DNA of 64,000 nt, taken from the NCBI GenBank assembly GCA_026075535.2, contig AP026547.1:4836001-4900000 (forward strand), in the 5' to 3' direction. Positions within the stretch are counted from its first letter, which is position 1, and every line of letters begins with the position of its first letter. The notes under the pieces were generated by a model that searched no databases, was not told where the DNA came from, and was given only the letters and a program-made list of their open reading frames with translations. The DNA comes from Tricholoma matsutake. Its lineage: Eukaryota; Basidiomycota; Agaricomycetes; Agaricales; Tricholomataceae. Positions 45,489-55,622 of this stretch are shown here, piece by piece. The translations under genes were made by a program, and so were the position numbers.

Positions 45489-47049
45489 CTAACTGTCATT
45501 TTTCCATGCAAGTGCACTCAATTCATCCATTGTAGAAAATAATGAAAGGCCAAACTTCTCATGCGCTTCCTTATGAACCTTTTCTGCAGCATGCTCAGCT
45601 GCTGGCAATCCCTTGGTGTAGCTGTCCTCCTTTTGAAACCCATGCTCTACCCATCTGAATAGACCACCGGCTGCATACTGTGTGAAGGAGTACCGAGTCT
45701 CGTGAGACTGGATGGGGACATTTGAGTGGCTGATGACGGCTGAGGGAATGATGATCGACGCGCCTGGAGGAAACTCTATAACAAGGCCACATTCCCAGAG
45801 GATCAGGTGGCCACCACACGTTGGATCAAAATTTCCAGCACTGGTTATAACACATATCCCATAGGCGAGGTTCCCCCAATCCTTATGTCGATAGCACCAT
45901 GTTGCTGGGCCGAAGTTCAATGACATTGCTGTCCAGAAAAAGGTCCTCAAGTTCATCGTCCCACTCGTACAGGCATCTAAGGGTGTCATAATAATATTTA
46001 TACATCTTGGGGAACCAAGTGGCAAATGCCCCATTTGCAAAATTGGAAATGCAGATAAGCGAAGGGTGGCGAAGAAGCTTTCGCAAAACTTTGCGATTGG
46101 GTCAGTTGTGGGCAAGGTTGCCCGGCATGGTCTGTCCACCACCAAATGATACGCCAGCTGCTAGGGCTGGAAAGGACCCGCGACAATGATCCAAGTCCTT
46201 AAGGGCAAAGGAGCATTGCGCCCGAGCCTCCTCCATCTCCTCATCCAAAGCTGCCAATGCCTTTGACCACCTCTGCTCCTCCGGCTGGCCATCATCGTTC
46301 GGCATCCCAATGCCCACAGCAAAAATCCAGCCAGCACGATCATTAATCAGGATTGATTTCCTGTCAAGCTTCAGCCCTAGGAATTAGATCAGAATCAATG
46401 GTACCTACCTACCATCCCACTTTAGGAGCTTAAATTTGAAGTGCGAGCCCACCCTGACCAGATCGTCCAACACGTATTTTGTCCTATCCTTCAGCTCCTT
46501 TGCATCACGTAGGCCAATGTAGCCAGGGTCCAATATCAGAATATCCACGAGGTTAACGTCAGCCTCGATGGTGTCCGACTGGTGCACGTGCTTCTAGTGG
46601 GTGGAGGCACAAGCATCGTAAGGCTGACCACCAGCCTCTCGTTCCTTCCGCTCATTGGCCCGTTTGTGTTTCTGCTTTGCATGGCTCCTCGTCTTGTTGC
46701 TGCAGTACCTCCCATCTGCCTTTTTAGCCTTGCCTGGTAGGCCAGCCGCTGTAGAAGAGGAATCCCCTGGCATCGGCAGAGGTTCTGGGGGTGAAAGTGG
46801 GCCAATCAAGGGGAGATCCCGGCTATCCAGTGAAGTCAGCTGCTGAAAAGGCAAAGGTGGCAGTGTGGGTTCTGGTGAGGTGAGGGGGGAGCCGCTAACC
46901 AGGCCACAACCAATGTCCCCACAATCTAAATAGCCAAATAGCTCCTCCTTTTCAATGCTTAATTCCAAAGTGGATTCAAAGTCAAATGACGCATTGGGGA
47001 CACTGATGGGGGTGGGCCACCGCTTGTCAACCTGTCCAGCCTTTCCCAA
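45489..47049 (-). pseudogene. 2-oxoglutarate/Fe(II) dioxygenase-like gene (frameshifted)
   Basis: N-terminal disordered region (46594-47049, Pro/Ser/Lys-rich, with a basic KQKHKRANERKERE stretch). Then LLKWDGRKSIL.., a segment KDLDHCRGSFPALAAGVSFG and GGGQTMPGNL near 46140, helices (FANGAFATWFPKMYKYYYDT near 46000) and a double-stranded beta-helix core. The core shows H-x-D in CYRHKDWGNL (45890), CGGHLILWECGLVIEFPPGA, the distal His in AVISHSNVPIQ and the 2-oxoglutarate-binding Arg in ETRYSFTQY (45690), so all metal and cofactor residues are visible. One frameshift at about 45925 in a T run and a TGA near 46107 break the frame. It may be of the fungal TET/JBP type (oxidation of 5-methylcytosine), a family known to accompany basidiomycete transposons; that assignment is inference, and another dioxygenase is possible. 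Confidence 0.6.
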
Positions 47050-47507
47050 GGTTTGTCAGCCCGTTTTGTGTGATGTGAGGGGTATTCCTACCCTTTTTCC
47101 ATCTAAAACTTCTTCAGGGTCAACTGGAGTAGAGTGCATGTCAGTTCTATCTTTTATTGGTCCCCACCCTAAAGCTACGTGTTGCTTGCGCTGATTTCCC
47201 GGGCATGAGTAAAGGATGGGCATTGCATAGCTAATAGGGTAGGTAAAGGGGATCTCACCTTGAGGGGACATCTGTGGACACTGGATGGCTTGAAGTTCTT
47301 GCCAAGGTCTAATTATAAACAAAGGGCAGATGAGGAGCCAAGAATTCCACAACTTTTGCCAGCGCGGAAAAGTTAAAGCCAAAAAGGTTGGGAGCAAATA
47401 AGCACACATATTAGTATACTTAGTCACGGTGGCTGTGTGATGTTGACTAATGTCACGTGCTTCTAAATTGGTCGAAAAAGCCTGAAACAGTGTGTATGTA
47501 CTGAGTG

Positions 47508-47751
47508 TAGCACAACAACTCAATAGAAAGTATACTTCCTAAGAAATGTGATGAAAGTCATCTTTATGAAGTATACACCTTGGGAGAATCCACGCAAGAG
47601 GTCTTGGCGCTGTACGAAGCTCCCAATGACATTTTATTTGGCATGCTTTTTGGAATTCCATGACACCAAATGTGTTTTCCACAAAATTAACTATCGTATG
47701 ACTTTCACCACATTTCTTAGGAAGTACATTTCCTATCCAGTTGTTGTGCTA
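47508..47751. mobile_element. MITE-like element with long inverted ends
   Basis: About 65-70 bp at each end are inverted copies: TAGCACAACAAC, then CTTCCTAAGAAATGTG and TGAAAGTCAT on the left, with their complements on the right ending TTGTTGTGCTA. The total is about 244 bp with no ORF. Flanks ACTGAGTG and AATCAGTG suggest a degenerate 8-bp target duplication, as in hAT elements, but the right flank is offset by one base. It lies between two decayed minus-strand genes. Confidence 0.7.
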
Positions 47752-47833
47752 CAATCAGTGCACATTTTGTGCTTTTTTGACTGACATTGGTATGGACTTG
47801 ATTCTCGATACAAATACATGGAACAGTGACAGA

Positions 47834-49420
47834 TCATGAAATAATAACTCTTTTTAATGCGATGGAAATTAACAGCGCAAAGCCCTGGGTGCTCAGCCAT
47901 TGCGAGTCAGATACTCGAACCAGCTGCATAGGCATTGAGTAATTGGAAAGAATTTCCAGAGTGCTTTGGCATATGTACTGTTGGCTCGCAATGATATCAA
48001 GTTCATTTTGTATGTCCTCAGGCCTTGGAAAAAGCTGGAAGCGGTGGAGCATTTGCAGCTTACCCTTATCCCCCTCTGTCACCTCTGTACCAAAGAGATG
48101 GCGGAGCTCCCCAAAAGGCACACGCCATCTGTTGAGACTGGATTTGTTGTGTCCCTTGCCATCCAACCACTCCTCAACTGAAGCGGTCATCTGGAAAAGT
48201 GAAGCAAAAGTGTGAGGGCTAGAGCAGAGGACGCACCATGGTCAGGATAGCATTGTATGCATCAATTGAGCCATGGGTGGCCCATGGAAGCCCACTGTCA
48301 GGATATTGCCCTGTATGTGTGCATTGGTACCATGCAAACATCCTGGTAGCCACCCCATCTGGGCCATAGTATACATTTTCAAAGATATCAAAACAAAGGC
48401 CTGCCATAAATAAGCCCTTGAGCAAAGGTCAGTGCAGGCAAAGATTGGGGCTAGCTGTGGCATACCTGCTTGTGGTGAAGGACATTGGGCCATGGGAACA
48501 TCTCTGCGGACTGAAGTTGATCTCGAAAGCCACTTCCGAAGGGACCACCGGAGATGATTTCGCTGCACTTGTCCCTCATCTATAGGCCCCAAGAAGGCCC
48601 TAGTCCTAGATGCTCCAGTTACCCATCACAAGTGCATCCCCACCAGCAGTCTGGTGGATAGCTGCAGCTTCTTCATCCCCATATCAATCCGCATCACACA
48701 GAGCTCAATCAACTGGCTCTCCTGGCTGGGGCCTGTGGGCAACTGGGTTCATTGAACTGCAGCAGAGAAGGGTGCACAAGTACTCACTATTCTGGAGTAG
48801 GTGGCTGAGGAAGCCCCTGGCCTATAGTTTCACAACCTTTCCCACAGCAATTGTAGTGACCTCTGTTCGCACTTTCTGCATGTTTGAAGATGCCGGTAGC
48901 CAGGCAGCCTTCATATAAAAGCTTTCAGTGAGGGCGATTGGATCGGTGTCATTCATCAGGTTAATCCAAAATGTCACACATTCCCTGTCTGGGATAAACG
49001 CACTGATGGCTTCGTCAAGATCGAAATGGGCCACAGTGCTCCGGGCAGTCCTGAAGGATGCTCCATCGGATGACAGGAAAGCTGGCTGGTGTGGCAGAAG
49101 CTTTCATCTGCTCTGTAGATGGCGGCAGTTAGGTCTGATGCTCACGATGTGTGCTTAGAGTTTACCTGGAGCTCATCAGCACCCAGTGTGAGGTTTGCGA
49201 TGGACTCAGAGCTTCTTATGAGTGGATCTGGGATCGTCAAAGATCTACCCCCAGGGATTGTCGGGGGTATATCCTCAGGGATGTCGGGATGACTCTTGAG
49301 TTCTTTAGCTTTTTGAGTTCGCTTGCATTGAGTCAGCTCACAGAAAAACAAAGGGATCGAACTGGGCTTACTTTCTTGGTGTGTGGGTCCATCTTGGTGT
49401 GTGGGTCTGTCAGAGCTTCA
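47834..49420 (-). pseudogene. unrecognised decayed gene
   Basis: Readable segments in order along the minus strand: SIANLTLGADELQVNSKH (49170), FIPDRECVTFWINLMNDTDP and FYMKAAWLPASSNMQKVRTE (48900-48990), LFMAGLCFDIFENVYYGPDG (48400), ATHGSIDAYNAILTMV (48250), SVEEWLDGKGHNKSSLNRWR (48160) and LQMLHRFQLFPRPEDIQNEL (48050). The segments look like exons of one protein separated by short introns and frame shifts, with TGAs. No catalytic motif is recognised. It lies just upstream of the dioxygenase-like gene on the same strand. Confidence 0.4.
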
Positions 49421-49825
49421 TAAAGAGAGTGCTGCAGCTGCTCCCCTTATCAAGGTTTAATCATCATAGACGCTGGCGCAGGTGACTAGCTAGATTCAGA
49501 TGACTGTGTGAGTATAGTAACATGAGGCTTTCATCTCTCCTGTCCATCACCGCTGTACGTGGACAGCTGGGCCGGTTTGTTGCACCATGGGTCTGAGGTC
49601 GTGTTTTTGACTGGATGGCTAGCTGAGTCTCGGCTGCCCTATGGGCAGTATTGCTTTCAAAAGCCATTACAAATTCAATTAGTTAACTCATGAGGGCATG
49701 CCAACGCGTGGCAGGAAAAAAGTTTCTTGGGTGCTAACTATGGCCAAACTGACTGCTAATGTAGCTTCAACAGGCATCCTGAAGCTGAAAAAGGCATGAC
49801 AGACACTGCTGTGGCACACCCAGGC

Positions 49826-50467
49826 TTATTCCTCATCTTTGAGGAGAGAGGACACAGCACTCTCTGTGGGCATGCCGGGCACCCCATTTTCCAGGCCTGG
49901 CATCACAAAGCCAGAGGCAGGGCTCACTAATTCACCTGCAGCAGTAGCACTCTCCACTTGCTTTGCAAGGCACCGAATGTGGTGCTCGGCCTCTTCCAGG
50001 TCCATTTCTACCTGGTGCAGGCCCTTCATGCCTTTGCGCAGTATTAACTGAGCATTGTCTACCACTCCCTCCATCTGTGTCGCCAAATCAGGAGTGATGC
50101 CGGGCCATAGGGGTGCATGCGGTGGCTCAGCATCACCTGACAGAATCTGCAGAATGCCCCACAGTACCATTAGCGTACAAGTAGAAGCACCAACAACACA
50201 TGCACTAGCCTGAGGACGAGTGTTGTGCAAATGCTCGGATCCTTGCAGAAGATTGTCTCCGCTTTCACTCTCTGGCAGAGGGGGGGATAAGTGGGCCTTT
50301 CTCACAGGACCACCGCTTTCCTGCATTTCATGCAGCTTTGCAGGCCGATCATCAGCACACCACTTTGAACTGGCGCTGCCAAATGCATGTCTGAGGAATA
50401 AGAAGGCTCCCTTGACACTTCCACAGCTCAGGGGACTGCAGTTTGTGGTGGGAGCTTGATCTGTCAT
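49826..50467 (-). CDS. small uncharacterised protein with hydrophobic and coiled-coil segments
   Basis: Open frame of 213 codons from ATG 50467 (MTDQAPTTNCSPLSCGSVKG). The N-terminus is hydrophilic. Residues about 97-119 are hydrophobic (CVVGASTCTLMVLWGILQIL) and could be a membrane span. About 135-185 is a heptad-rich helical segment (GLHQVEMDLEEAEHHIRCL), then an acidic tail. No homologous family recognised. It is the least damaged gene of the minus-strand set 43-50.5 kb; coding status rests on length and amino-acid composition only. Confidence 0.4.
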   Translation of the reverse strand: MTDQAPTTNCSPLSCGSVKGAFLFLRHAFGSASSKWCADDRPAKLHEMQESGGPVRKAHLSPPLPESESGDNLLQGSEHLHNTRPQASACVVGASTCTLMVLWGILQILSGDAEPPHAPLWPGITPDLATQMEGVVDNAQLILRKGMKGLHQVEMDLEEAEHHIRCLAKQVESATAAGELVSPASGFVMPGLENGVPGMPTESAVSSLLKDEE

Positions 50468-51057
50468 TACCGGGCTGGAGACCTTATGATAAGCACACTT
50501 TCACCTATGCACTCAGCCTGTGACTTACAACAGATAATAAAAGCTGATGCTAGCAGATAAGATGACTTCCCTGAGTGAGTGCTGGAAAGGAACTTGGAGT
50601 GACTTCAAGTTCAAGTTGTGAGCAATTGCAGCAGCGACAGTGACAATCTGACACCGTGACTTCCAGCTGAATTTAAAATGATATCCTAAAAAATCACATT
50701 GCGGGAGCCAAGTTGTTGATTCCCAAGGCTTTTTTAATCAAAATCGTACCATATTCTGGTCTGGACCTCTTGCCTAGCTCCCAAATAGGCTTACATTCTA
50801 TCAAAATCCAGGTCCCGCAAAGTATGCAATTTTATCCTACCATTTGAATCTAGTAGCTGTCATACACTTGATTGCCACTTGATATCATTTTGGTGAACAG
50901 TGCCTCCATGGGAGTCTCTTGGCAACATAGCCACAAAATTCATGATCCAAGGAACAATATTTTGCCCACTGTGATGTCGATGAACAGCCTTCCAGAATGT
51001 ATGTAACCTAATAATGATCTGCCAGACAGCCCAAGAAAAAAGAAATCAAAGGCACCA
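50468..51057. other. divergent spacer, no gene seen
   Basis: Lies between minus-strand genes to the left and plus-strand genes to the right. No promoter motif can be assigned with confidence. Confidence 0.4.
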
Positions 51058-51690
51058 CTCAACATCAAAGCACTCCCCAGGGAGTCCATCAAGCCAATCA
51101 CCTATGAACTGGCAGATGGGACATCGAGCGACACTCGGTACACAGAAAAGAAGAAAAAAAGACACTGGAAAGAAAAAAAGACACCGCTCAACGTCAAAGC
51201 ACTCCCCAGAGAGTCCATCAAGCCATTCACCCATGAACTGGTAGATGGGACATCAGGCGATGCTGCATCCAGAAAGTAGAAAAAAGAAAACAAAGGCACT
51301 GCTCAATGTCAAAGCACTCCCCAGGGAGTCCATCAAGCCAATCACCTATGAACTGGCAGATGGGACATCGAGCGACACTCAGTACACAGAAAAGAAGAAA
51401 AAAAGACACTGGAAAGAAAAAAAAGACACTGCTCAACGTCAAAGCACTCCCCAGGGAGTCCATCAAGCCAATCACCCACGAACTGGTAGATGGGATGTCG
51501 GGCAATGCTCCATCCAGAAAGTAGAAAAAAGAAAACAAAGGCACCGCTCAACGTTGAAGCACTCCCCAGGGAGTCCATCAAGCCAATCACCCACGAACTG
51601 GTAGATGGGATGTCGGGTGACACTCGGTCCAGAAAAGAAGAAAAAAAGACACTGGAGAGAAAACAAAGGCACCACTCAACATTGATGGAG
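51058..51690. repeat. minisatellite with alternating 130/115-bp units
   Basis: Units starting CTCAACGTCAAAGCACTCCC begin at 51058, 51187, 51302, 51432, 51547 and (partial) 51675, giving spacings 129, 115, 130, 115 and 128. Long units carry ACACAGAAAAGAAGAAAAAA, short ones CCAGAAAGTAGAAAAAAGAA. The array is thus a 245-bp dimeric higher-order repeat. ORFs across it on both strands follow from the repeat and are not called. Confidence 0.93.
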
Positions 51691-51858
51691 AATTGCAAAG
51701 GTGGGTGTACAATTGAGTCTTGACATGCCAGCTGGAATAAAGTGCACCTGACCTTAGTAATCATGCTCGTGACTTACTAAGTGTAATGGTCATGGTATCT
51801 ACAGTTCAACTTCAAGTTTTATCCTCAGTCAGCGGTCGCGGCGAGCTCAGAAAAATTT

Positions 51859-53391
51859 ATGGCGAGAACGAAGCAGACAGCCAGACGGAGCACAGGTGGC
51901 CCTGCACCTCCTACATCCCTTTCGTTAAACCTCAAGCCCGCAACCCCCAGTGCCATCATGGTTACAAAAAATCCCCCAAAGTGATCTGGGGCTACCACCA
52001 CCCGCTCCACTACAGCATCCAGTAGAAACACCAGCAGGCATGTGCATGTGAGTTTATCAGTTGTGTCACTGGGTGTAGTCTCACATCCACCTTGCAGTGG
52101 TGTTCAATCTGCCACAATGGTGGGGACTTAATGTTGTGCAACAGCTGTGATCGTGGGGTTTGCCTTGACTCATGTCTCCCTGCAAATATCCCAGTGGATG
52201 GATTGCGCCATGTGTCCCGACTGTTGGTGGAGGAACAAGGATATGTGGGAGAAGCCTTACAAAGTAGGTGTCTGCCTTGACCCACTTTATTGACCTAACT
52301 ACCAACAGGGCCTCTCAACTGTGAAATCACCGTTGTTTCCTCATGGAAAGGCTATCTCGCGCTCGACGTTTCCGGTCCTTCATCCAGTACCTATCATCAT
52401 CGTATCAATACGATTACAAGGCATGGATCATGAAGGCGACCCCAGCTTTCTTGTTTACAATGTGATTAAACCATTCTATCCCTCTGGAACCTGCCAAGCT
52501 ACTTTTATAAATCTTGTTTACAACATACCCAACGATGATGGTGGGGCAGGGCTTTGTCAATATAATGAAAGCATTGATCAAGCGATCACAAAATTCTCTG
52601 GGTATGCTGCTCTCCCACTCATCTGGTTCTCTCATTGAGAGCTGTTTTAGCTATACCTGATTTATCGTCTTTCTGACCACACACTCCACCCCGGACAGCG
52701 GGCTACTCTGGAATGTGCCTGGTGGAAAAGGGGCGGTGGCTGTTCAGCAGGTAAGCAACTATGCACACATGCCTTGGAAGGGCTCATGGCTCTCATAAAA
52801 GTTACTCAATGTGGTTCTGCCTCTACGATTGCTGTCCATTATTTGCACTGACCCCAGTGCCTCGTTGTTTTTAATCACTTGCGGTGGCATCCATGCTCAG
52901 CCAGATTCTTGATGCCAAATATCTGAATTTGCCCAAAAGTAAGTCACTCAGGCTCCTGAGGATGTCTGGCAATTTAACCCAAGCTTTTCAGCTGTTTTGC
53001 TGCCATCTGGGGCTTCACATCTTTCGACCTTCACCCTAACCTCACTGGACTGTTCCTGCAGAGCCTCATCTTGGTGTTCTACATCAAGCTATGCCCAGCA
53101 CTCCTTGAAAAGCTGCTTCAGGAGTCAGTTGAATTGGGTGCACACTCTGGCATGGTCGTCTATCTCAGGCAAGGTGGTGTTTATGAATACTTTTGGGCAC
53201 ACCCTGCTGCAAGACCTCTCGGTGTGATTCTTCCGCTAAACTGCAGCTCATGCGGTTGTTTGGATTCCTGGGCCATCCCAAAGCTTGCAATCCCGGCTCT
53301 CCCTATGATGGCTGAAATTCCCTGCACAAAGTGCCCCAACACCTTTTCATCCTTGATTCCAGCCCTTTGCTGGATTACAGCTAAAAGTTGA
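51859..53391 (+). pseudogene. H3-tail-like N-terminus plus PHD-like zinc finger protein (decayed)
   Basis: ATG 51859 opens MARTKQTARRSTGGPAP: the first eight residues after Met (ARTKQTAR) and STGG match the histone H3 tail, with Arg at K9 and Pro at K14. A Ser/Thr/Pro-rich linker follows with TGA at 51982-51984. An intron at 52048-52097 joins a PHD/RING-like zinc finger, WCSICHNGGDLMLCNSC and VCLDSCLP, then after a one-base shift CAMCPDCWW. An intron at 52264-52308 follows. Next come a globular domain (FPVLHPVPIIIVSIRL; SFLVYNVIKPFYPSGTCQAT; FIVFLTTHSTPDSGLLW near 52665) and a C-terminal part (LGAHSGMVVYLRQGG; HPAARPLGVILPLNCSSCGC; EIPCTKCPN at 53080-53390). Function unknown; a chromatin reader or decoy is plausible. 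I have an impression of related H3-like/PHD proteins in agaricomycetes but cannot verify it. Confidence 0.6.
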
Positions 53392-54440
53392 GATGCGAGC
53401 AGTGAATGGTTTGCCTGGTGCTTGGACAAACCTACCACAATTAAGTCGCTCAAGTGGTCATACGTAGAGGGGGTGCTGAAAGGCATAGCCACTGACTCGG
53501 AGCACATGTAGTTATGCATCTGTCTCATTTTGTATGCTCAGTTCTATCAATTCAGCCTTGAATCCATCTGCCTATACTTAGTGACTGAGTAATGAGAGTG
53601 CCTGTTGGTAATAATGACTTGGATGTTCATGTCATGGCATGACTAATCCTATCACGTCATGCAAGATGAAAGCTGGCTTCAATTCAAGTTATGGGGTAAG
53701 AAACCTTGGCAAGCAAGGTACTACCTTGACTTGTCTTCTTATGGTCAGCAAGGTTACTCCATCGCCATGCAATGGCCCTGACCCCCACATATGGCTTCTA
53801 GCTTGTAACCTATGTACCCTCACTTCCAATTTGAATTATGCCTCAGCATCTTAGCGAGCTGTACCCATAACACTCAATGCACAACATTAATCATCCACAA
53901 CCCTATGCAACCATTGGTAACTGGCAACCCATGAGAGAATTTGGCTCTTAGATATTCTTGCCATGGTGATTATCCGTTCAAGTTAGTACTAAGTAGTTGA
54001 GCTATACCACTTGTTCACTCAGAGGTTCTTTCTATTTCACAGATTCTGGTTTCCTCTCAGTGCAACTGAAGAGGCATCCGATGTCTGCTGTACAGTCCCC
54101 TCTCAGGTGACTCTCAGGGTCTAGACAAGTATAGTGATCGCTCTGCTTGGCCTACAGCGTTGTTTTCTGCAGGGATGGCCCTGGTCTCTACCGACCCAGA
54201 CCGTGACATTTTAGTGAAGTTGGTTTAACTATGTATAGCAATTCTCAATGGAAGTTAAGAACTATAGGGTTGCAACCACTGGCATACTGACACACCTACC
54301 AATTATTTAGCCACTAGCCCAATGGATGACACTGCCTTCTTTCCCCTTTAAAAAGGAGTTCTTGCGGTGCATAGGCTCACCTTGAAATCCCAGCAACCTC
54401 AACACCTACCCTCCCACATCTACCCTATCACATCACTGTC
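53392..54440. other. no gene recognised
   Basis: Only short ORFs; no motif or repeat structure seen. Confidence 0.4.
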
Positions 54441-55256
54441 ATGCAAGTCATGCTTAGGTTCAGTGGCTCATCTCTACCACATAGTTCCAAGTACTCATGC
54501 TTTTATCAGCACTGGCCCTTTGGCCAATGCAGGGGAGAGGACACAGCCCTCGTCGCCCACAGCTGCAGCAACCCCTGCGTATTGGCCGAACACTTTAGCA
54601 CAGCGCCAGGTGCATCCTTGGCCTTTAGAAAGGCAGCATGCAAAGATATTCATGGAGCAGCCTGGACCTCCGGAGATGGGATTGGTGGAATTCGAAGGCA
54701 TGACTTGAAATCTATGACCTGACTTCCTTTCACTGAACCTATGGCCAAGACAGTTCACTCACAACATGGACTGGGGTTAGTAATTCTGGATTCTAGCCAA
54801 ATCAAGGACGTTGACGGTGCATGCCCAGTTGTTCGCTTCATAGCAAGCAACTTAGAGCCTGATGCCCTGGGTTGCTCACTAGTTCCTGAGTTTTGCCGAT
54901 TCCAACCCAGGCTCAACAGCAATTTGATGTATTTCAAACAACTTCTCAGCTTAAGCACTACTGGAACTGCAGGCATATCCAGCGATGACTTGGTGGGTCT
55001 TTTTTCCCAATGCAGCAGGTGTTTGTTGCTGGTTGCTCACGGTGCTATCAAACACCACGAATGCCCTGATAGCTGCAAAGCTTTTTGCCTCACAGCCTCC
55101 TGCAACCCTCTCACCTGCATTGGGCGCCTTGAGTCTTGGGAAGGGGCTGGATCAGGCATCACGGTCGGAGCATTTCAGCAGATTTTTGTTAAATGCACTG
55201 CATGCCTGAGGTTCGTCATGGAGGCAAAGTTCAGCTCGCATCAATGTAGGCTTTAG
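54441..55256 (+). pseudogene. cysteine-cluster protein, unrecognised
   Basis: Two pieces in different frames, 54441-54722 (LAEHFSTAPGASLAFRKAAC; DIHGAAWTSGDGIGGIRRHD) and 54741-55256 (FIASNLEPDALGCSLVPEFC). The second has two repeated Cys/His clusters: QCSRCLLLVAHGAIKHHECP, then, after a Gly/Ser linker, KCTACLRFVMEAKFSSHQC. Each cluster has C-x2-C followed by H-x1-2-C and could bind zinc. There may be an intron or frameshift near 54730. It lies between the H3-tail/PHD gene and the Plavaka-like transposase on the same strand. No known family named. Confidence 0.4.
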
Positions 55257-55622
55257 TTGTGCACCAGCCCAAGTTCATGGCTTTTTAGATGGAACATGCA
55301 CCTGTTTCTTGCCCAAAGGCATATAGTAATTACTTGATGTACTAGTATCTCAATCATCACCATGAAACCAACTCTAAGCAGCGTCTTCACCTTTTCTGCG
55401 CTTGATATCTAACTTTAGTTTGGTTGTGTAGTATACAAGTAGTTTCTACTTGTATTTATAAGTACTACCGCTTATAAATTTTCAGGCCAATGTGGACTTC
55501 AGTGATGTTGATGTTTTAAGAGGTACTAGTAGTAAAGAGTTACAGGCCACCTGAGTGGAACCACCGACAGCACTACTATGCGGGCAATACTGTATGTCAT
55601 CATACTGACAATATCTCTCACC
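55257..55622. other. promoter-side spacer of the transposase gene
   Basis: 366 bp of AT-rich sequence with a small inverted pair CAAGTAG/CTACTTG around 55438-55454; no gene. Confidence 0.35.

Noticed and set aside
51058..51690. CRISPR-like array
   Set aside because: Units are 115-130 bp with no spacer/repeat alternation of CRISPR size, and the genome is eukaryotic; it is a minisatellite. The 119-bp and 159-bp arrays were rejected for the same reason.
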